64,000 nucleotides of DNA from Nocardioides sp. Soil797 (GCA_001429555.1 LMSR01000017.1:281051-345050); one strand, 5' to 3'. Positions 35,020 to 43,648 are shown, counted from the stretch's first letter. The notes: generated by a model not told the origin, from the sequence alone. Program-made: numbers and translations.

Positions 35020-36480
35020 GTGTCCACTCAAACCTTCGACCCCGCGAAGTCGGCCCAGCCGCCCGAGGTCTCCTCCAACGCCATCGTCTGGGTGCTGTCG
35101 GTTGCCGGCATCACCGGCGCCCTCATGCAGACGCTCGTCGTCCCGCTCATCCAGGACCTCGACGAGCTGCTCCACACCACGGCATCCAATGCGAGCTGGG
35201 TGATCACTGCGACCCTGCTCACCGCCGCCGTGGCCACTCCGGTCAGTGGCCGTCTCGGTGACCTCTACGGCAAGCGCCGGATGATGCTCGTCTGCGCCGC
35301 CATGCTCATCCTCGGCTCTGCCCTGTGTGCGATCGCGGCGTCCGTCGTACCGATGATCATCGGCCGCGGCCTGCAGGGCATCGGCATGGGCATGATCCCG
35401 CTCGGTATCAGCGCCATGCGCGACCTGCTGCCGCCGGAGAAGCTCGGCACCTCGATTGCCCTGATGTCGGCATCCATGGGCGTCGGCGGAGCGCTCGGCC
35501 TGCCGATCGCGGCCGCCGTGGCCGAGATCGACTGGCGCCTGCTCTTCTGGGGATCGACCGCTCTGGCCGTCCTGATCACGGCGCTGATCTTCAAGTTCGT
35601 CCCGGCCACGCCGGTCGAGAAGGATCCCGAGCCGTTCGACTTCGTGGGTGCCATCGGCCTCGGTGTCGGTCTGGTCGCCCTGCTCCTCGGCGTCTCCAAG
35701 GGTGCTGACTGGGGCTGGGGCAGCCTCACCACCGTCGGGCTGCTCGCCGGCTCAGTGGTCGTCTTCCTCGCCTGGGGTTGGTTCGAGCTCAGGCAGGGCG
35801 CACCCCTGGTCGACCTGCGGGTCACCGCGCGCCCCGTCGTACTCCTGACCAACGTCGCCTCGCTCGTGGTCGGCTTCTCGATGTATGCCCAGTCGCTGAT
35901 CATCCCGCAGCTCATGCAGATGCCCGTCGAGACCGGCTACGGCCTCGGCAAGTCGATGCTCGAGATGGGCCTGTGGATGATGCCCGGTGGCCTGTTCATG
36001 ATGCTGGTCTCGCCGATCGGCGCGAAGATCTCCCGCGCTCGCGGCCCGAAGATCACCCTCGCCCTGGGCGCGTTCGTGGTCTCCCTGGGCTACTTCGCGG
36101 CGGTGCTGCTGATGGGCTCGGTCGTCGGCCTGATGGTCGGCGTGATCATCGCCAGCTCCGGCGTCGGCCTGGCGTACGGCGCGATGCCCGCGCTGATCAT
36201 GGGCTCCGTGCCGGTCTCGGAGACCGCGTCGGCCAACAGCTTCAACACGCTGATGCGCTCGGTCGGTACGTCGATCGCGGCGGCCGTCGTGGGCGTCGTC
36301 CTCGCCCAGATGACGATGAACCTGGGTCCGGTCGAGGTGCCGACCGAGAACGGCTTCAGGACCGGCCTGCTGATCGGCGCGGGCGTGGCCCTGCTCGCCT
36401 CCGTGATCGCGATGTGCATTCCGACCAAGGCCAGCCGGGCCGCGGAGGAGAACATCGAGCACGAGGTCGCTGCAGTCTGA
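35020..36480 (+). CDS. MFS drug exporter, DHA2 (EmrB/QacA) type
   Basis: 486 residues with a GTG start. About 14 hydrophobic helices are seen, as in the DHA2 proton antiporters. The loop between helices 2 and 3 has GRLGDLYGKRRMML, the MFS signature, and motif C-like GMIPLGISAMRD and SMGVGGALGLPIAAAVAE follow. Later helices end at IAMCIPTKAS. The protein exports hydrophobic compounds against the proton gradient. It is divergent from a MarR regulator, which probably represses it. A strong inverted repeat lies immediately after its stop. Confidence 0.92.
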   Translation: MSTQTFDPAKSAQPPEVSSNAIVWVLSVAGITGALMQTLVVPLIQDLDELLHTTASNASWVITATLLTAAVATPVSGRLGDLYGKRRMMLVCAAMLILGSALCAIAASVVPMIIGRGLQGIGMGMIPLGISAMRDLLPPEKLGTSIALMSASMGVGGALGLPIAAAVAEIDWRLLFWGSTALAVLITALIFKFVPATPVEKDPEPFDFVGAIGLGVGLVALLLGVSKGADWGWGSLTTVGLLAGSVVVFLAWGWFELRQGAPLVDLRVTARPVVLLTNVASLVVGFSMYAQSLIIPQLMQMPVETGYGLGKSMLEMGLWMMPGGLFMMLVSPIGAKISRARGPKITLALGAFVVSLGYFAAVLLMGSVVGLMVGVIIASSGVGLAYGAMPALIMGSVPVSETASANSFNTLMRSVGTSIAAAVVGVVLAQMTMNLGPVEVPTENGFRTGLLIGAGVALLASVIAMCIPTKASRAAEENIEHEVAAV

Positions 36481-36491
36481 TCGAGGTTTCC

Positions 36492-36535
36492 GATCGGGTC
36501 AGGGTGAAGACATGTTTCTTCATGCTGACCCGATC
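36492..36535 (+). promoter_or_regulatory. Long hairpin after the MFS gene that includes the next gene's start codon
   Basis: Outer arms GATCGGGTCAG (36492-36502) and CTGACCCGATC (36525-36535) are perfectly complementary, and inner arms TGAAG/CTTCA (36505-36509 and 36518-36522) add five pairs. The ATG at 36522 lies at the inner/outer junction. It can act as a terminator for the exporter, as a structure blocking the lipoprotein start, or as both. Confidence 0.75.
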
Positions 36536-37091
36536 ACGCCTTGTGCCTCTTGCCGTCGTGCTCCTGCTCGCCAGCGGCCTGGCCGCCTGCGGTGACAAGG
36601 ATTCGGACGCCTCCACACACGGACCTGTGGAGGCGTCGGAGATTGCTGACATCGTCGGTGACCACATCGACCAGGAACCCAGTGACGTTGAGGAGACGGA
36701 GCGCGAAAAGACCCCGGGTGAGGAGATCGAAGAAGCGGTCGGAGCGAAGCTGCGCTACGGCGAGGATGGGTCGACCGGCGACTTCGTGGCCGTCATGGTC
36801 TCCGACCTGTCTGCGGACGCGGATGACGAATTCACTTGCGACGAAACCAGCGAAGGCTACGACTGCGCCGCGATCGAGGGCCCCGGTGACCCCGTGGCGC
36901 TGACTTGGGAAGAGGTGGAACCGGAGGAGGACCCAGGCATCGTCACGGTTGCCCTCAAGCGCGGTCGTGAGTACGTCGTGGTCATCTACCAAGGTGACGA
37001 GATCACGGGGGACCCGCGTAAGCAGGAGCTCTCGATCCCGGTTGACACGATGGTCGACATCGCCCGCGACGAGCGGCTGACGCTCGGCTGA
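36522..37091 (+). CDS. Lipoprotein of unknown function
   Basis: 189 residues. The N-terminus is a lipoprotein signal ending in GLAAC (Cys near 21). The mature part is acidic (DVEETEREKTPGEEIEEAVG) and has two Cys in FTCDETSEGYDC, which may form a disulfide, followed by EGPGDPVALTWEEVEPEEDPG. The pattern recalls DUF4333-like lipoproteins (C-terminal repeats with paired Cys and GxV strands) but I am not sure. The start codon lies inside a strong hairpin; the next in-frame start would remove the basic residues of the signal peptide, so the ATG at 36522 is kept. The stop region shows a 12-bp tandem duplication. Confidence 0.72.
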   Translation: MLTRSRLVPLAVVLLLASGLAACGDKDSDASTHGPVEASEIADIVGDHIDQEPSDVEETEREKTPGEEIEEAVGAKLRYGEDGSTGDFVAVMVSDLSADADDEFTCDETSEGYDCAAIEGPGDPVALTWEEVEPEEDPGIVTVALKRGREYVVVIYQGDEITGDPRKQELSIPVDTMVDIARDERLTLG

Positions 37092-37210
37092 CGCTCGGCT
37101 GAGATGCCTCGCGACGAGTGCTGAGGGGGCTCCCCGGACCACCACTGGAGCACTCGACCCATGGGAGTGGGAGACTGGCAGGGCGAGCAACAGCACCAGG
37201 AGGCCATTGG

Positions 37211-37663
37211 ATGTCGGGCGAGGACGACTACTGCGAACTCTGCGATCTGCCGAGGAGCACGTGCATCCACGGGATGCCGAAGCCGGTGATCCCGCCCGAG
37301 CCGCCGAAGCCGGTGCGCAAGTCCCGCACGACGACCACCAGGGCCGCCAAGGCGCCCAAGGCTCCCAAGGCCGCAGCGGTGACCACACGTACGGCGGCAG
37401 CACCGCGCCGCTGGTCCGCGCCGGCCGACTTCGTCCCCCACATCGTGGCCATGCTCGACGAGGCCGAGGGGGGCCTGTCCACCGACGATGCCCTGGCGCA
37501 GTTGGAGGAGCGCGTCGGCGACGACCTGCGCCCCGGTGACCGGGAGAAGTCTCCGCAGGGGGAGCAGCGCTGGCGCACCGCGGCCCGCAAGGCGCGCCGT
37601 GAACTGGTCGTCTCCGGCATCCTGAGCGACGCGCAACCGGGCATCTGGCAGCTCAGGAGCTGA
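37211..37663 (+). CDS. Small protein with Cys-rich head, basic linker and winged-helix-like tail
   Basis: 150 residues; AGGAGG lies 7 nt before the ATG. The first 20 residues contain YCELCDLPRSTCIHG (C-x2-C-x6-C-x-H), a possible zinc site. A Pro/Lys/Arg/Ala-rich linker follows (about 28-70, with KAPKAPKAA), of the sort that contacts nucleic acid. The C-terminal 80 residues (FVPHIVAMLDEAEGGLSTDDAL to GEQRWRTAARKARRELVVSGIL and GIWQLRS) resemble the winged helix at the N-terminus of Mrr-type restriction enzymes. I infer nucleic-acid binding but no specific function. No partner nuclease is beside it. Confidence 0.75.
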   Translation: MSGEDDYCELCDLPRSTCIHGMPKPVIPPEPPKPVRKSRTTTTRAAKAPKAPKAAAVTTRTAAAPRRWSAPADFVPHIVAMLDEAEGGLSTDDALAQLEERVGDDLRPGDREKSPQGEQRWRTAARKARRELVVSGILSDAQPGIWQLRS

Positions 37664-37783
37664 GCAACAGGTTGGTCCTTCCCGGCCCGTCACGTCCGTG
37701 CCGGACCGCGCCGCGTCGGCGTACTGCCGAGGTCGGAACCCAGATCCGTGCATACGCATCGATGACGCGGGTACGGAACAGGC

Positions 37784-38173
37784 ATGCAGTTCGCGATTGC
37801 CCTCGTCGTCGTGCTCGCGTTCCTCGCGGCACTCGTCATCGTCGCGCTGCTGTCGGTCCTCCGCGGCCGGGAGAGAAGAGCCCAGGAGATCGCCCGGCTC
37901 GACGATGACCAGACGCTGTCCTACACGGTGCCGGTGGGCCAGGACCCCGCCGCCGTCCTGGCGACCCTGCGCAGCGAAGGCTACGAAGCCGTGCTGCAGG
38001 GCTCGGAGATCACCGTCGCGTGCCCGGCCGGTGCTGATCGGGAGCGGGCCCGGGTCCGTGCGCTGATCACCAACGCCCCGCTCGACATGGAGGGCGACCC
38101 GTCGCCGACCCAGGACGTGCAGTTCCCCGACGAGGGCCCGCCCGACGGTCCTGACGACCAACGCCGACCCTGA
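37784..38173 (+). CDS. Small single-TM membrane protein of unknown function
   Basis: 129 residues. One N-terminal helix (FAIALVVVLAFLAALVIVALLSVL) is followed by an Arg/Glu-rich juxtamembrane segment and a short soluble domain (SYTVPVGQDPAAVLATLRSEGYEAVLQGSEITVACP) with a beta-alpha-beta rhythm like small ACT- or SPOR-sized folds. The tail is acidic and Pro-rich. The ATG is chosen because the hydrophobic segment starts at once; no clear ribosome site precedes it. The next gene starts 1 nt after its stop, so they are probably co-transcribed. Confidence 0.7.
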   Translation: MQFAIALVVVLAFLAALVIVALLSVLRGRERRAQEIARLDDDQTLSYTVPVGQDPAAVLATLRSEGYEAVLQGSEITVACPAGADRERARVRALITNAPLDMEGDPSPTQDVQFPDEGPPDGPDDQRRP

Positions 38174-38174
38174 C

Positions 38175-38786
38175 ATGGCCGGGCAGAGCCAGCAGCAACG
38201 GGCCGACCAGCTGTTGCGCGAGCACGGGACGACGTACGCCGTCGAGGCCGGCATCACCCTTCGTGACAAGCCCTCACCGCTCTACCAGCTGCTCGTCCTG
38301 ACCACCTTGTCCGCGACGCGGATCTCCGCCGACATCGCCGTCGCCGCGGCACGCGAGCTGTTCACCGCGGGATGGCGCACGCCGGAAAAGATGTCCGGGG
38401 CCACGTGGCAGCAACGCGTCGACGCGTTGGGTCGCGGTCACTACCGGCGCTACGACGAGAGTACGTCGACCGCGCTCGCCGACGCAGCGAACCACCTGCT
38501 CGAGGAGTACTCCGGCGACCTGCGCCGAATACGCCCCGAGGGCCATGAGGGCGTCTCCGGCCTGCGCGAGGCGCTCACCGGCTTCCCCAGGATCGGGCCG
38601 ACCGGCGCCGACATCTTCTGTCGTGAGGTGCAGGAGATCTGGCCGGAAGTGTCACCGTTCTTCGACAAGCGTGCGCTGCGCGGCGCCGCGGCACATGACC
38701 TGCCCTCCGACGTCGATCGACTCGCCGCACTGGCGCCCGAGGGAGAGTTTGCGCGATTCGCTGCGGCATTGGCGCGCGTCGCGTGA
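38175..38786 (+). CDS. HhH-GPD-like DNA glycosylase/endonuclease III-fold protein
   Basis: 203 residues. The endonuclease III-like fold is suggested by LYQLLVLTTLSATRISADIAVAAARELF (first helices), the helix-hairpin-helix LTGFPRIGPTGADIFCREVQ and the following SPFFDKRALR with the family's conserved acidic residue position. The usual catalytic Lys of bifunctional glycosylases (GRKTA in EndoIII) is replaced (GPTGA), and the C-terminal four-Cys iron-sulfur loop is missing. It may be a monofunctional glycosylase or a binding protein for damaged bases. It starts 1 nt after the small membrane-protein gene. Confidence 0.8.
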   Translation: MAGQSQQQRADQLLREHGTTYAVEAGITLRDKPSPLYQLLVLTTLSATRISADIAVAAARELFTAGWRTPEKMSGATWQQRVDALGRGHYRRYDESTSTALADAANHLLEEYSGDLRRIRPEGHEGVSGLREALTGFPRIGPTGADIFCREVQEIWPEVSPFFDKRALRGAAAHDLPSDVDRLAALAPEGEFARFAAALARVA

Positions 38787-38822
38787 CGCATGGTCCAGCG
38801 AACGCCGGGTACCGCCCGAAGA

Positions 38823-38984
38823 ATGGACGACCCCTCTCACATGGATCCTGACCGCGCGGCCGAGCGGAAGGGCCGCATGCTGCGCAACCGCGACCGCTTC
38901 GGCATCAGCGCGCTCTTCCTGACGATGGTCGGCATTCTTCTGGTGCTCTTCATCTTCTGGCTGATCGTGCAGGGGCAGCGCTGA
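38823..38984 (+). CDS. Very small single-TM protein
   Basis: 53 residues from the ATG at 38823; alternative ATGs lie at 38790 and 38841. A charged N-terminal half (DPDRAAERKGRMLRNRDRFG) leads into one C-terminal helix (ISALFLTMVGILLVLFIFWLIV) and a short tail. This looks like a genuine small membrane protein because the hydrophobic block is sharply bounded and preceded by positive residues. Function unknown. It follows the HhH-GPD-like gene by 36 bp. Confidence 0.55.
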   Translation: MDDPSHMDPDRAAERKGRMLRNRDRFGISALFLTMVGILLVLFIFWLIVQGQR

Positions 38985-39038
38985 GCAGGTAGCCCCTCGG
39001 CCAGGCACTCTCAGTCTTCCAGCCTCGGCCGGCCAGCC

Positions 39039-40061
39039 TCACGCCTCCAGCGGGGCGCGCATCCACGGGCGATCGGGGGCCGCTTCGCGAAGCTTCTCCA
39101 GCAGGGGCTCGGCCGCCTGCGCCAGGAAGTCCTGTTGGGTCTCGCCGCCGATCTGGACCAGTGCGACGTCGGTGAAGCCGGCCTCCCAGAACGGTCGTAC
39201 CGCTTCGACGATCGCGTCCAGATCGGGACCGCAGGGGATGCTCGCCGCGACGTCCTCGGGGCGGACGTATTTCGACGCACCCTCGAATCCGGCTGTGGTG
39301 GGCAGGTCGGAATTCACGCTCCACCCGCCGCCGAACCAACGGAACTGGTCGTGCGCCCGCTCGGTCGCGGCCTCCACGCTCGACGGATCCCAGCTGATCG
39401 GGATCTGACCGACGGCCCGTGTGCCGTCGCCGATCGCGCGTGCTCCGTCGGTGCCGTTCCATGCGTGCAACAGGTCAGGGTTCGGCTCGGTGGCGATGAG
39501 GTGGTCGGCCAGTGCCGCACACTGCTCGATCACCGCTGGTCCACCGACGGCCAGGCCGATCGGCACCCCGTCAGCGGGGAGGTCCCAGACCCGGGCGGCG
39601 TCGACCTGGAAGTGTTCGCCGTCGTAGTCCACCAACCCTCCGTCGAGCAGGGCTCGGATGATCTCGAGAGCCTCCCGCAGCATCGTGTGACGCGTGCTCA
39701 CGTGCGGCCAGCCCGCGCCGACCACGTGCTCGTTGAGGTTCTCGCCGCTGCCCAGGCCCAGCGTGAAGCGCCCCTTGCTCAGCAGCTGCACGGTCGCGGC
39801 CTTCTGCGCGATCACGGCGGGGTGGTAGCGCATGGTCGGGCAGGTCACATAGGTCATCAGCGGCAGCTCGCTGGTGGCCTGCGCGACCGCTCCCAGCACA
39901 CTCCAGGCGTACGGCGCATGCCCCTGTGACGCGAGCCAGGGAGAGTAGTGGTCGCTCATCACCGCGAAGTCGAAACCGTGCTCCTCCGCTCCGACCGCGT
40001 GGTCGACGAGCGCGGACGGACCGGCTTGCTCGGTCATCAGGGTGTAGCCGAAGGAAGTCAT
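39039..40061 (-). CDS. LLM-class oxidoreductase, probably F420-dependent (G6PDH-like family)
   Basis: 340 residues. The luciferase-like TIM barrel is seen in FGYTLMTEQAGPSALVDHAV, EEHGFDFAVMSDHYSPW, MTYVTCPTMRYHPAVIAQKA, SKGRFTLGLGSGENLNEHVVG and PIGLAVGGPAVIEQ. It resembles the TIGR03557 group of F420-dependent oxidoreductases related to glucose-6-phosphate dehydrogenase (Fgd). The substrate is unknown; Fgd itself cannot be claimed from sequence alone. The gene is divergent from the envelope-protein trio at 40174. Confidence 0.9.
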   Translation of the reverse strand: MTSFGYTLMTEQAGPSALVDHAVGAEEHGFDFAVMSDHYSPWLASQGHAPYAWSVLGAVAQATSELPLMTYVTCPTMRYHPAVIAQKAATVQLLSKGRFTLGLGSGENLNEHVVGAGWPHVSTRHTMLREALEIIRALLDGGLVDYDGEHFQVDAARVWDLPADGVPIGLAVGGPAVIEQCAALADHLIATEPNPDLLHAWNGTDGARAIGDGTRAVGQIPISWDPSSVEAATERAHDQFRWFGGGWSVNSDLPTTAGFEGASKYVRPEDVAASIPCGPDLDAIVEAVRPFWEAGFTDVALVQIGGETQQDFLAQAAEPLLEKLREAAPDRPWMRAPLEA

Positions 40062-40173
40062 GTGTCGCGCGGTACCCAGAGCCTTCGGAACGAACCGTCC
40101 GTGGCGTGCCCCGGGCTGGGGATCGCCCGGATGGGTACCCGAGTCCCAAGCCCACGAAGGAACGGAGACCCTC

Positions 40174-40626
40174 ATGGTTGATCGAAAGGTGACGCACCCC
40201 GTGCTCAGCGACGCCCCAACGGCTGAGTCACCGGCGTCCACGAGCTCGAACGTCTCCACGGCGGACCTGCTGCGGCAGATGTCCGATGACACCCGACGGC
40301 TGATCAAGGATGAGATCGGTCTGGCCCAGCTGGAGATGAAGGACAAGGCGAAGCATGTCGGCATGGGTGCCGGGCTCTTCGGCACCGCAGGGATCCTGGC
40401 ACTGTTCGGGTTCGGTGCCCTGATCGCCACCGTGATCATCGCCCTGTCTCTGGTCATGGACGCGTGGCTGGCCGCGCTCATCGTCACGGTCGTGCTCTTC
40501 GTGGTTGCGGCGGTGGCCGGAGTGGTCGGCAAGAAGCAGGTCACCGAAGGTACGCCCGCAAAGCCCGAGCAGACCCTTGAGAACGTCAAGAAGGACGTGG
40601 ACACGTTGAAGGGAGCCCGGTCATGA
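40174..40626 (+). CDS. Phage-holin-family (DUF1469-like) membrane protein
   Basis: 150 residues from the ATG at 40174, with GGAG upstream. A hydrophilic N-terminus contains TADLLRQMSDDTRRLIKDEIGLAQLEMKDKAK, the Glu/Lys-rich helix of the putative actinobacterial holin superfamily III, followed by two close helices (GLFGTAGILALFGFGALIATVIIAL and AWLAALIVTVVLFVVAAVAGVV). Despite the name it is a chromosomal envelope protein. Its stop overlaps the start of the DUF3618 gene, and DUF4235 follows; this trio is a recurrent actinobacterial arrangement of unknown purpose. Confidence 0.88.
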   Translation: MVDRKVTHPVLSDAPTAESPASTSSNVSTADLLRQMSDDTRRLIKDEIGLAQLEMKDKAKHVGMGAGLFGTAGILALFGFGALIATVIIALSLVMDAWLAALIVTVVLFVVAAVAGVVGKKQVTEGTPAKPEQTLENVKKDVDTLKGARS

Positions 40627-40823
40627 CCAGCGACCCGCGAGCAGATCTCCAGCAGGACATCGAGCAGACCAGGGAACACCTGGGCGAGACAGTGGATCTC
40701 CTGGGGGAGAAGTTCGACGTGAAGAAACAGGCCACGCAGCACCGGAAGGAACTGATGATCGCCGGGTCGGTGGTCGCCGGCGTCGTGGTTGCCGTCATGT
40801 GCTTGAGGAGGTTGCGATCATGA
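40623..40823 (+). CDS. DUF3618 membrane protein
   Basis: 66 residues. LQQDIEQTREHLGETVDLLGEKFDVKKQ is the DUF3618 signature, followed by one C-terminal helix (LMIAGSVVAGVVVAVMCL) and a basic tail. Its start and stop overlap both neighbours by 4 nt, so the three genes are translated as one block. Role unknown; the helix probably anchors the amphipathic N-terminus to the inner face of the membrane. Confidence 0.9.
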   Translation: MTSDPRADLQQDIEQTREHLGETVDLLGEKFDVKKQATQHRKELMIAGSVVAGVVVAVMCLRRLRS

Positions 40824-41116
40824 CGTCAGAAGAGAAGGGCAGCACGTCCGCGAAGATCCTCTACCGCCCCGTGGGCCTGGTCAGCTCGATGGTCGCCGGA
40901 CTGGCGGCCAGCGCATTGTTCCGCTGGGTGTGGAAGCGCGCATCACATGGCGATGCCGAAGATCCGCCGCGGGCGCTCGAGACCGACTATCCGCTCAGGG
41001 AGATCTTGGTCGCGGCCGTCGCGCAAGGTGCGATCTATGCCTTCGTCAAGGCCTTGACCGATCGCGGTGGGGCACGCGCCTTCCAGCGGTTGACGGGTGA
41101 GTGGCCCGGCAGTTGA
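40820..41116 (+). CDS. DUF4235 membrane protein
   Basis: 98 residues from the ATG that overlaps the DUF3618 stop. Features are KILYRPVGLVSSMVAGLAASALFRWVWKR and EILVAAVAQGAIYAFVKALTDRGGARAFQRLTG, as in DUF4235. Two hydrophobic segments are present. It is the last gene of the trio; the next gene converges from the other strand 30 bp away. Confidence 0.9.
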   Translation: MTSEEKGSTSAKILYRPVGLVSSMVAGLAASALFRWVWKRASHGDAEDPPRALETDYPLREILVAAVAQGAIYAFVKALTDRGGARAFQRLTGEWPGS

Positions 41117-41146
41117 GATCAGGCAGCTGAGGTCAGGCGGCCGAGG

Positions 41147-43537
41147 TCAGGCCAGGTGCTTCGGCTCCACGTCGGACTTGTGCCCGCTGTCGGAGCCGAC
41201 CGCCGCGCCGCTGCCCTCCGAGGTGGGGCCCCCACCGGAGGGGCGCTCCAGTCGGATCACCACCGACTTCGAGGTCGGGCAGTTGCTGCCCAGGGCGGTG
41301 GAGTCGAGCGGCACCAACGGATTCGCCTCGGGGTAGTACGCCGCGGCGCAGCCACGCGGGGTGTCGTACTCGACGATCCGGAAGGCCGGGGCCGAGCGCT
41401 CGGTGCCGTCCTTCCACTCGCTGACCAGGTCGACCACGTCGCCGTCCGCGAAACCCAGGGCAGCGATGTCGTCACGGTGCACGAACACCACCCGGCGCCC
41501 ACGCGAGATCCCGCGGTAGCGGTCGTCGAGGCCGTAGATGGTCGTGTTGAACTGGTCGTGGCTGCGCAGGCTCTGCAGCAGCAACCGGCCTTCCGGCACG
41601 TCGATGACCTCGAGCGGAACGGGCGTGAAGATCGCCTTGCCGGTCTCGGTCGGGAACGTGCGCGAGTCGCGCGGCGGGTGGGGGAGCACGAAGCCACCGG
41701 GCCGGTCCACCTTCTCGTCGTACGCCGCGCAGCCGGGCACCACCCGAGCGATCGAGCGCCGGATGTTGGTGTAGTCGGCGCGGAAGTCCGACCACGGGAC
41801 CGGACCGTCGGTTCCGAAGGTGGCCTCGGCCATGGAGCAGATGATGTCGACCTCCGAGCGGAGGTGGCCGCTGGCCGGATCGAGTGGCCCGCGTGAGGCG
41901 TGCACCGCGGACATCGAGTCCTCGACGGTGACTCGTTGGTCGATGCCGCCGGTGCGGTCCTTCTCGCTGCGACCCAGCGGCGGCAGGATGAGTGCGGTGT
42001 GCCCGCAGCGCACGTGCGAGCGGTTCAGCTTGGTCGAGACCTGCACGGTCAGCTCGGCATTCTGCATGGCGCTCTCGGTGACCACCGTGTCGGGAGCCGC
42101 GGAGACGAAGTTGCCGCCCATGCCGACGAACACCTTGGCCTTCCCGTCACGCAGGGCGCGGATGGAGTCGACGGTGTCCCACCCGTTCTCCTGCGGTGGG
42201 GTGAACCCGAACTCGTTCTCGATGGCGTCCAGGAAGTGCTGCGGGACGCGTTCCCAGATGCCCATCGTCCGGTCGCCCTGCACGTTGGAGTGACCGCGCA
42301 CCGGGCACAGGCCGGCCCCGGGCTTGCCGATGTTGCCCTGCAGGAGGGCGACGTTGGTGAACTCCTTGATCGTGGCGACGGCGTTGCGGTGCTGGGTGAT
42401 GCCCATCGCCCAGCAGTTCACCGTGGCGGCGGAGTCCATCAGCATCCGTGCCGCCTCCTCGATGCGGGCCCGGTCGAGACCGGTGGCGCGCTCGACGAGC
42501 GCCCAGTCCAGGTCGCGGATCTGCTCTGCCCACTCGGTGAACCCGGAGGTGTGCTGCTCGATGAAGTCACGATCGAGAATTGCGCCGCCGAGGCGCTCGT
42601 CCTCCTCGAGCAGCAACAGGCCGAAGGCCTGCCACAGTGCGAGGTCGCCGTTGATGCGCACGGGCAGGTGCAGGTCGGCGAGGGCGGTGCCGACACCGCT
42701 GAGCCCGCGTGGCGTCTGGGGATTGTCGAACTTGAGCAGCCCGGCCTCGGGGAGCGGGTTGATCGCCAGGATCTTCGCGCCGTTCTTCTTCGCGATCTCC
42801 AGGGCGCTCAACATCCGCGGGTGGTTGGTGCCCGGGTTCTGCCCGCTGATCACGATCAGCTCGGCGTCGTAGATGTCGTCGAGGCTGACCGAGCCCTTGC
42901 CGATCCCGATCGCCTCGGCCAGAGCGGTTCCGGTCGACTCGTGGCACATGTTGGAGCAGTCGGGCAGGTTGTTGGTGCCGAGCTGGCGGGCGAAGAGCTG
43001 ATAGGCGAACGCGGCCTCGTTCGACGTACGCCCGGAGGTGTAGAAGACCGCCTCGTCGGGACTGTCGAGACCGTTCAGCGTCTCGCCGATCAGGGCGAAT
43101 GCGTCGTCCCAGCTGATCGGCTCGTAGTGCTTCGCGTCGCGGCGGCGTACGACGGGGTGGACCAGGCGCCCCTGCTGGCCGAGCCAGTAGTCGGTGTGCC
43201 CCTCCAGCTCCTCGATGCTGTGCGTGGCGAAGAACTCCGGCAGCACGTGCCGGTTGGTTGCCTCCTCGGCGACCGCCTTGGCGCCGTTCTCACAGAACTC
43301 GGCAGTGTGCCGGTGGCCGGGTTCCGGGTCGGGCCAGGCACAGCCCTGGCAGTCGAACCCGTCGGCGTGGTTGAGCTTGAGCAGGGTCTTGGCAGTGCGG
43401 ACCGGGCCCATGCTCTCCATGGTTCGCTTCATCGCGACGGCAATGCCCGGGATGCCGACTGCCTGCTCCTTGCGGGGGCGAACCCGCAGGTCGTCCTCGT
43501 TGATCTCCTGGACGGCTGACTTCCGCTTGCGTGCCAT
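41147..43537 (-). CDS. FdhF/YdeP-family molybdopterin oxidoreductase
   Basis: 796 residues. It has the YdeP-type N-terminus DGFDCQGCAWPDPE with AEFCENGAKAV, the molybdopterin segments YTSGRTSNEAAFAYQLFAR, DCSNMCHEST, LIVISGQNPGTNHPRM, NCWAMGITQHRNAVATIKE and PVRGHSNVQGDRTMG, and the C-terminal cofactor-binding domain (LLLQSLRSHDQFNTTIYG). No TAT signal is present, so it is cytosolic. The family oxidises or reduces an unknown substrate; E. coli YdeP is linked to acid resistance. It stands alone, without fdhD or accessory subunits nearby. TACCAT ends 7 nt before the ATG. Confidence 0.93.
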   Translation of the reverse strand: MARKRKSAVQEINEDDLRVRPRKEQAVGIPGIAVAMKRTMESMGPVRTAKTLLKLNHADGFDCQGCAWPDPEPGHRHTAEFCENGAKAVAEEATNRHVLPEFFATHSIEELEGHTDYWLGQQGRLVHPVVRRRDAKHYEPISWDDAFALIGETLNGLDSPDEAVFYTSGRTSNEAAFAYQLFARQLGTNNLPDCSNMCHESTGTALAEAIGIGKGSVSLDDIYDAELIVISGQNPGTNHPRMLSALEIAKKNGAKILAINPLPEAGLLKFDNPQTPRGLSGVGTALADLHLPVRINGDLALWQAFGLLLLEEDERLGGAILDRDFIEQHTSGFTEWAEQIRDLDWALVERATGLDRARIEEAARMLMDSAATVNCWAMGITQHRNAVATIKEFTNVALLQGNIGKPGAGLCPVRGHSNVQGDRTMGIWERVPQHFLDAIENEFGFTPPQENGWDTVDSIRALRDGKAKVFVGMGGNFVSAAPDTVVTESAMQNAELTVQVSTKLNRSHVRCGHTALILPPLGRSEKDRTGGIDQRVTVEDSMSAVHASRGPLDPASGHLRSEVDIICSMAEATFGTDGPVPWSDFRADYTNIRRSIARVVPGCAAYDEKVDRPGGFVLPHPPRDSRTFPTETGKAIFTPVPLEVIDVPEGRLLLQSLRSHDQFNTTIYGLDDRYRGISRGRRVVFVHRDDIAALGFADGDVVDLVSEWKDGTERSAPAFRIVEYDTPRGCAAAYYPEANPLVPLDSTALGSNCPTSKSVVIRLERPSGGGPTSEGSGAAVGSDSGHKSDVEPKHLA

Positions 43538-43544
43538 GCTCTCG

Positions 43545-43550
43545 ATGGTA
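43545..43550 (-). promoter_or_regulatory. -10 element for a leaderless oxidoreductase message
   Basis: On the minus strand TACCAT ends 7 nt before the ATG at 43537, and no Shine-Dalgarno sequence is present. Confidence 0.4.
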
Positions 43551-43648
43551 CGCATCCCGGCGGCGGTCGCGCGTCCGCCTCCGGGAAGTCGGAACCTTCC
43601 GCCAGCATCCTGGCTCCCAGTGCGATCCGTGGCGCTACCTTGATCGGC

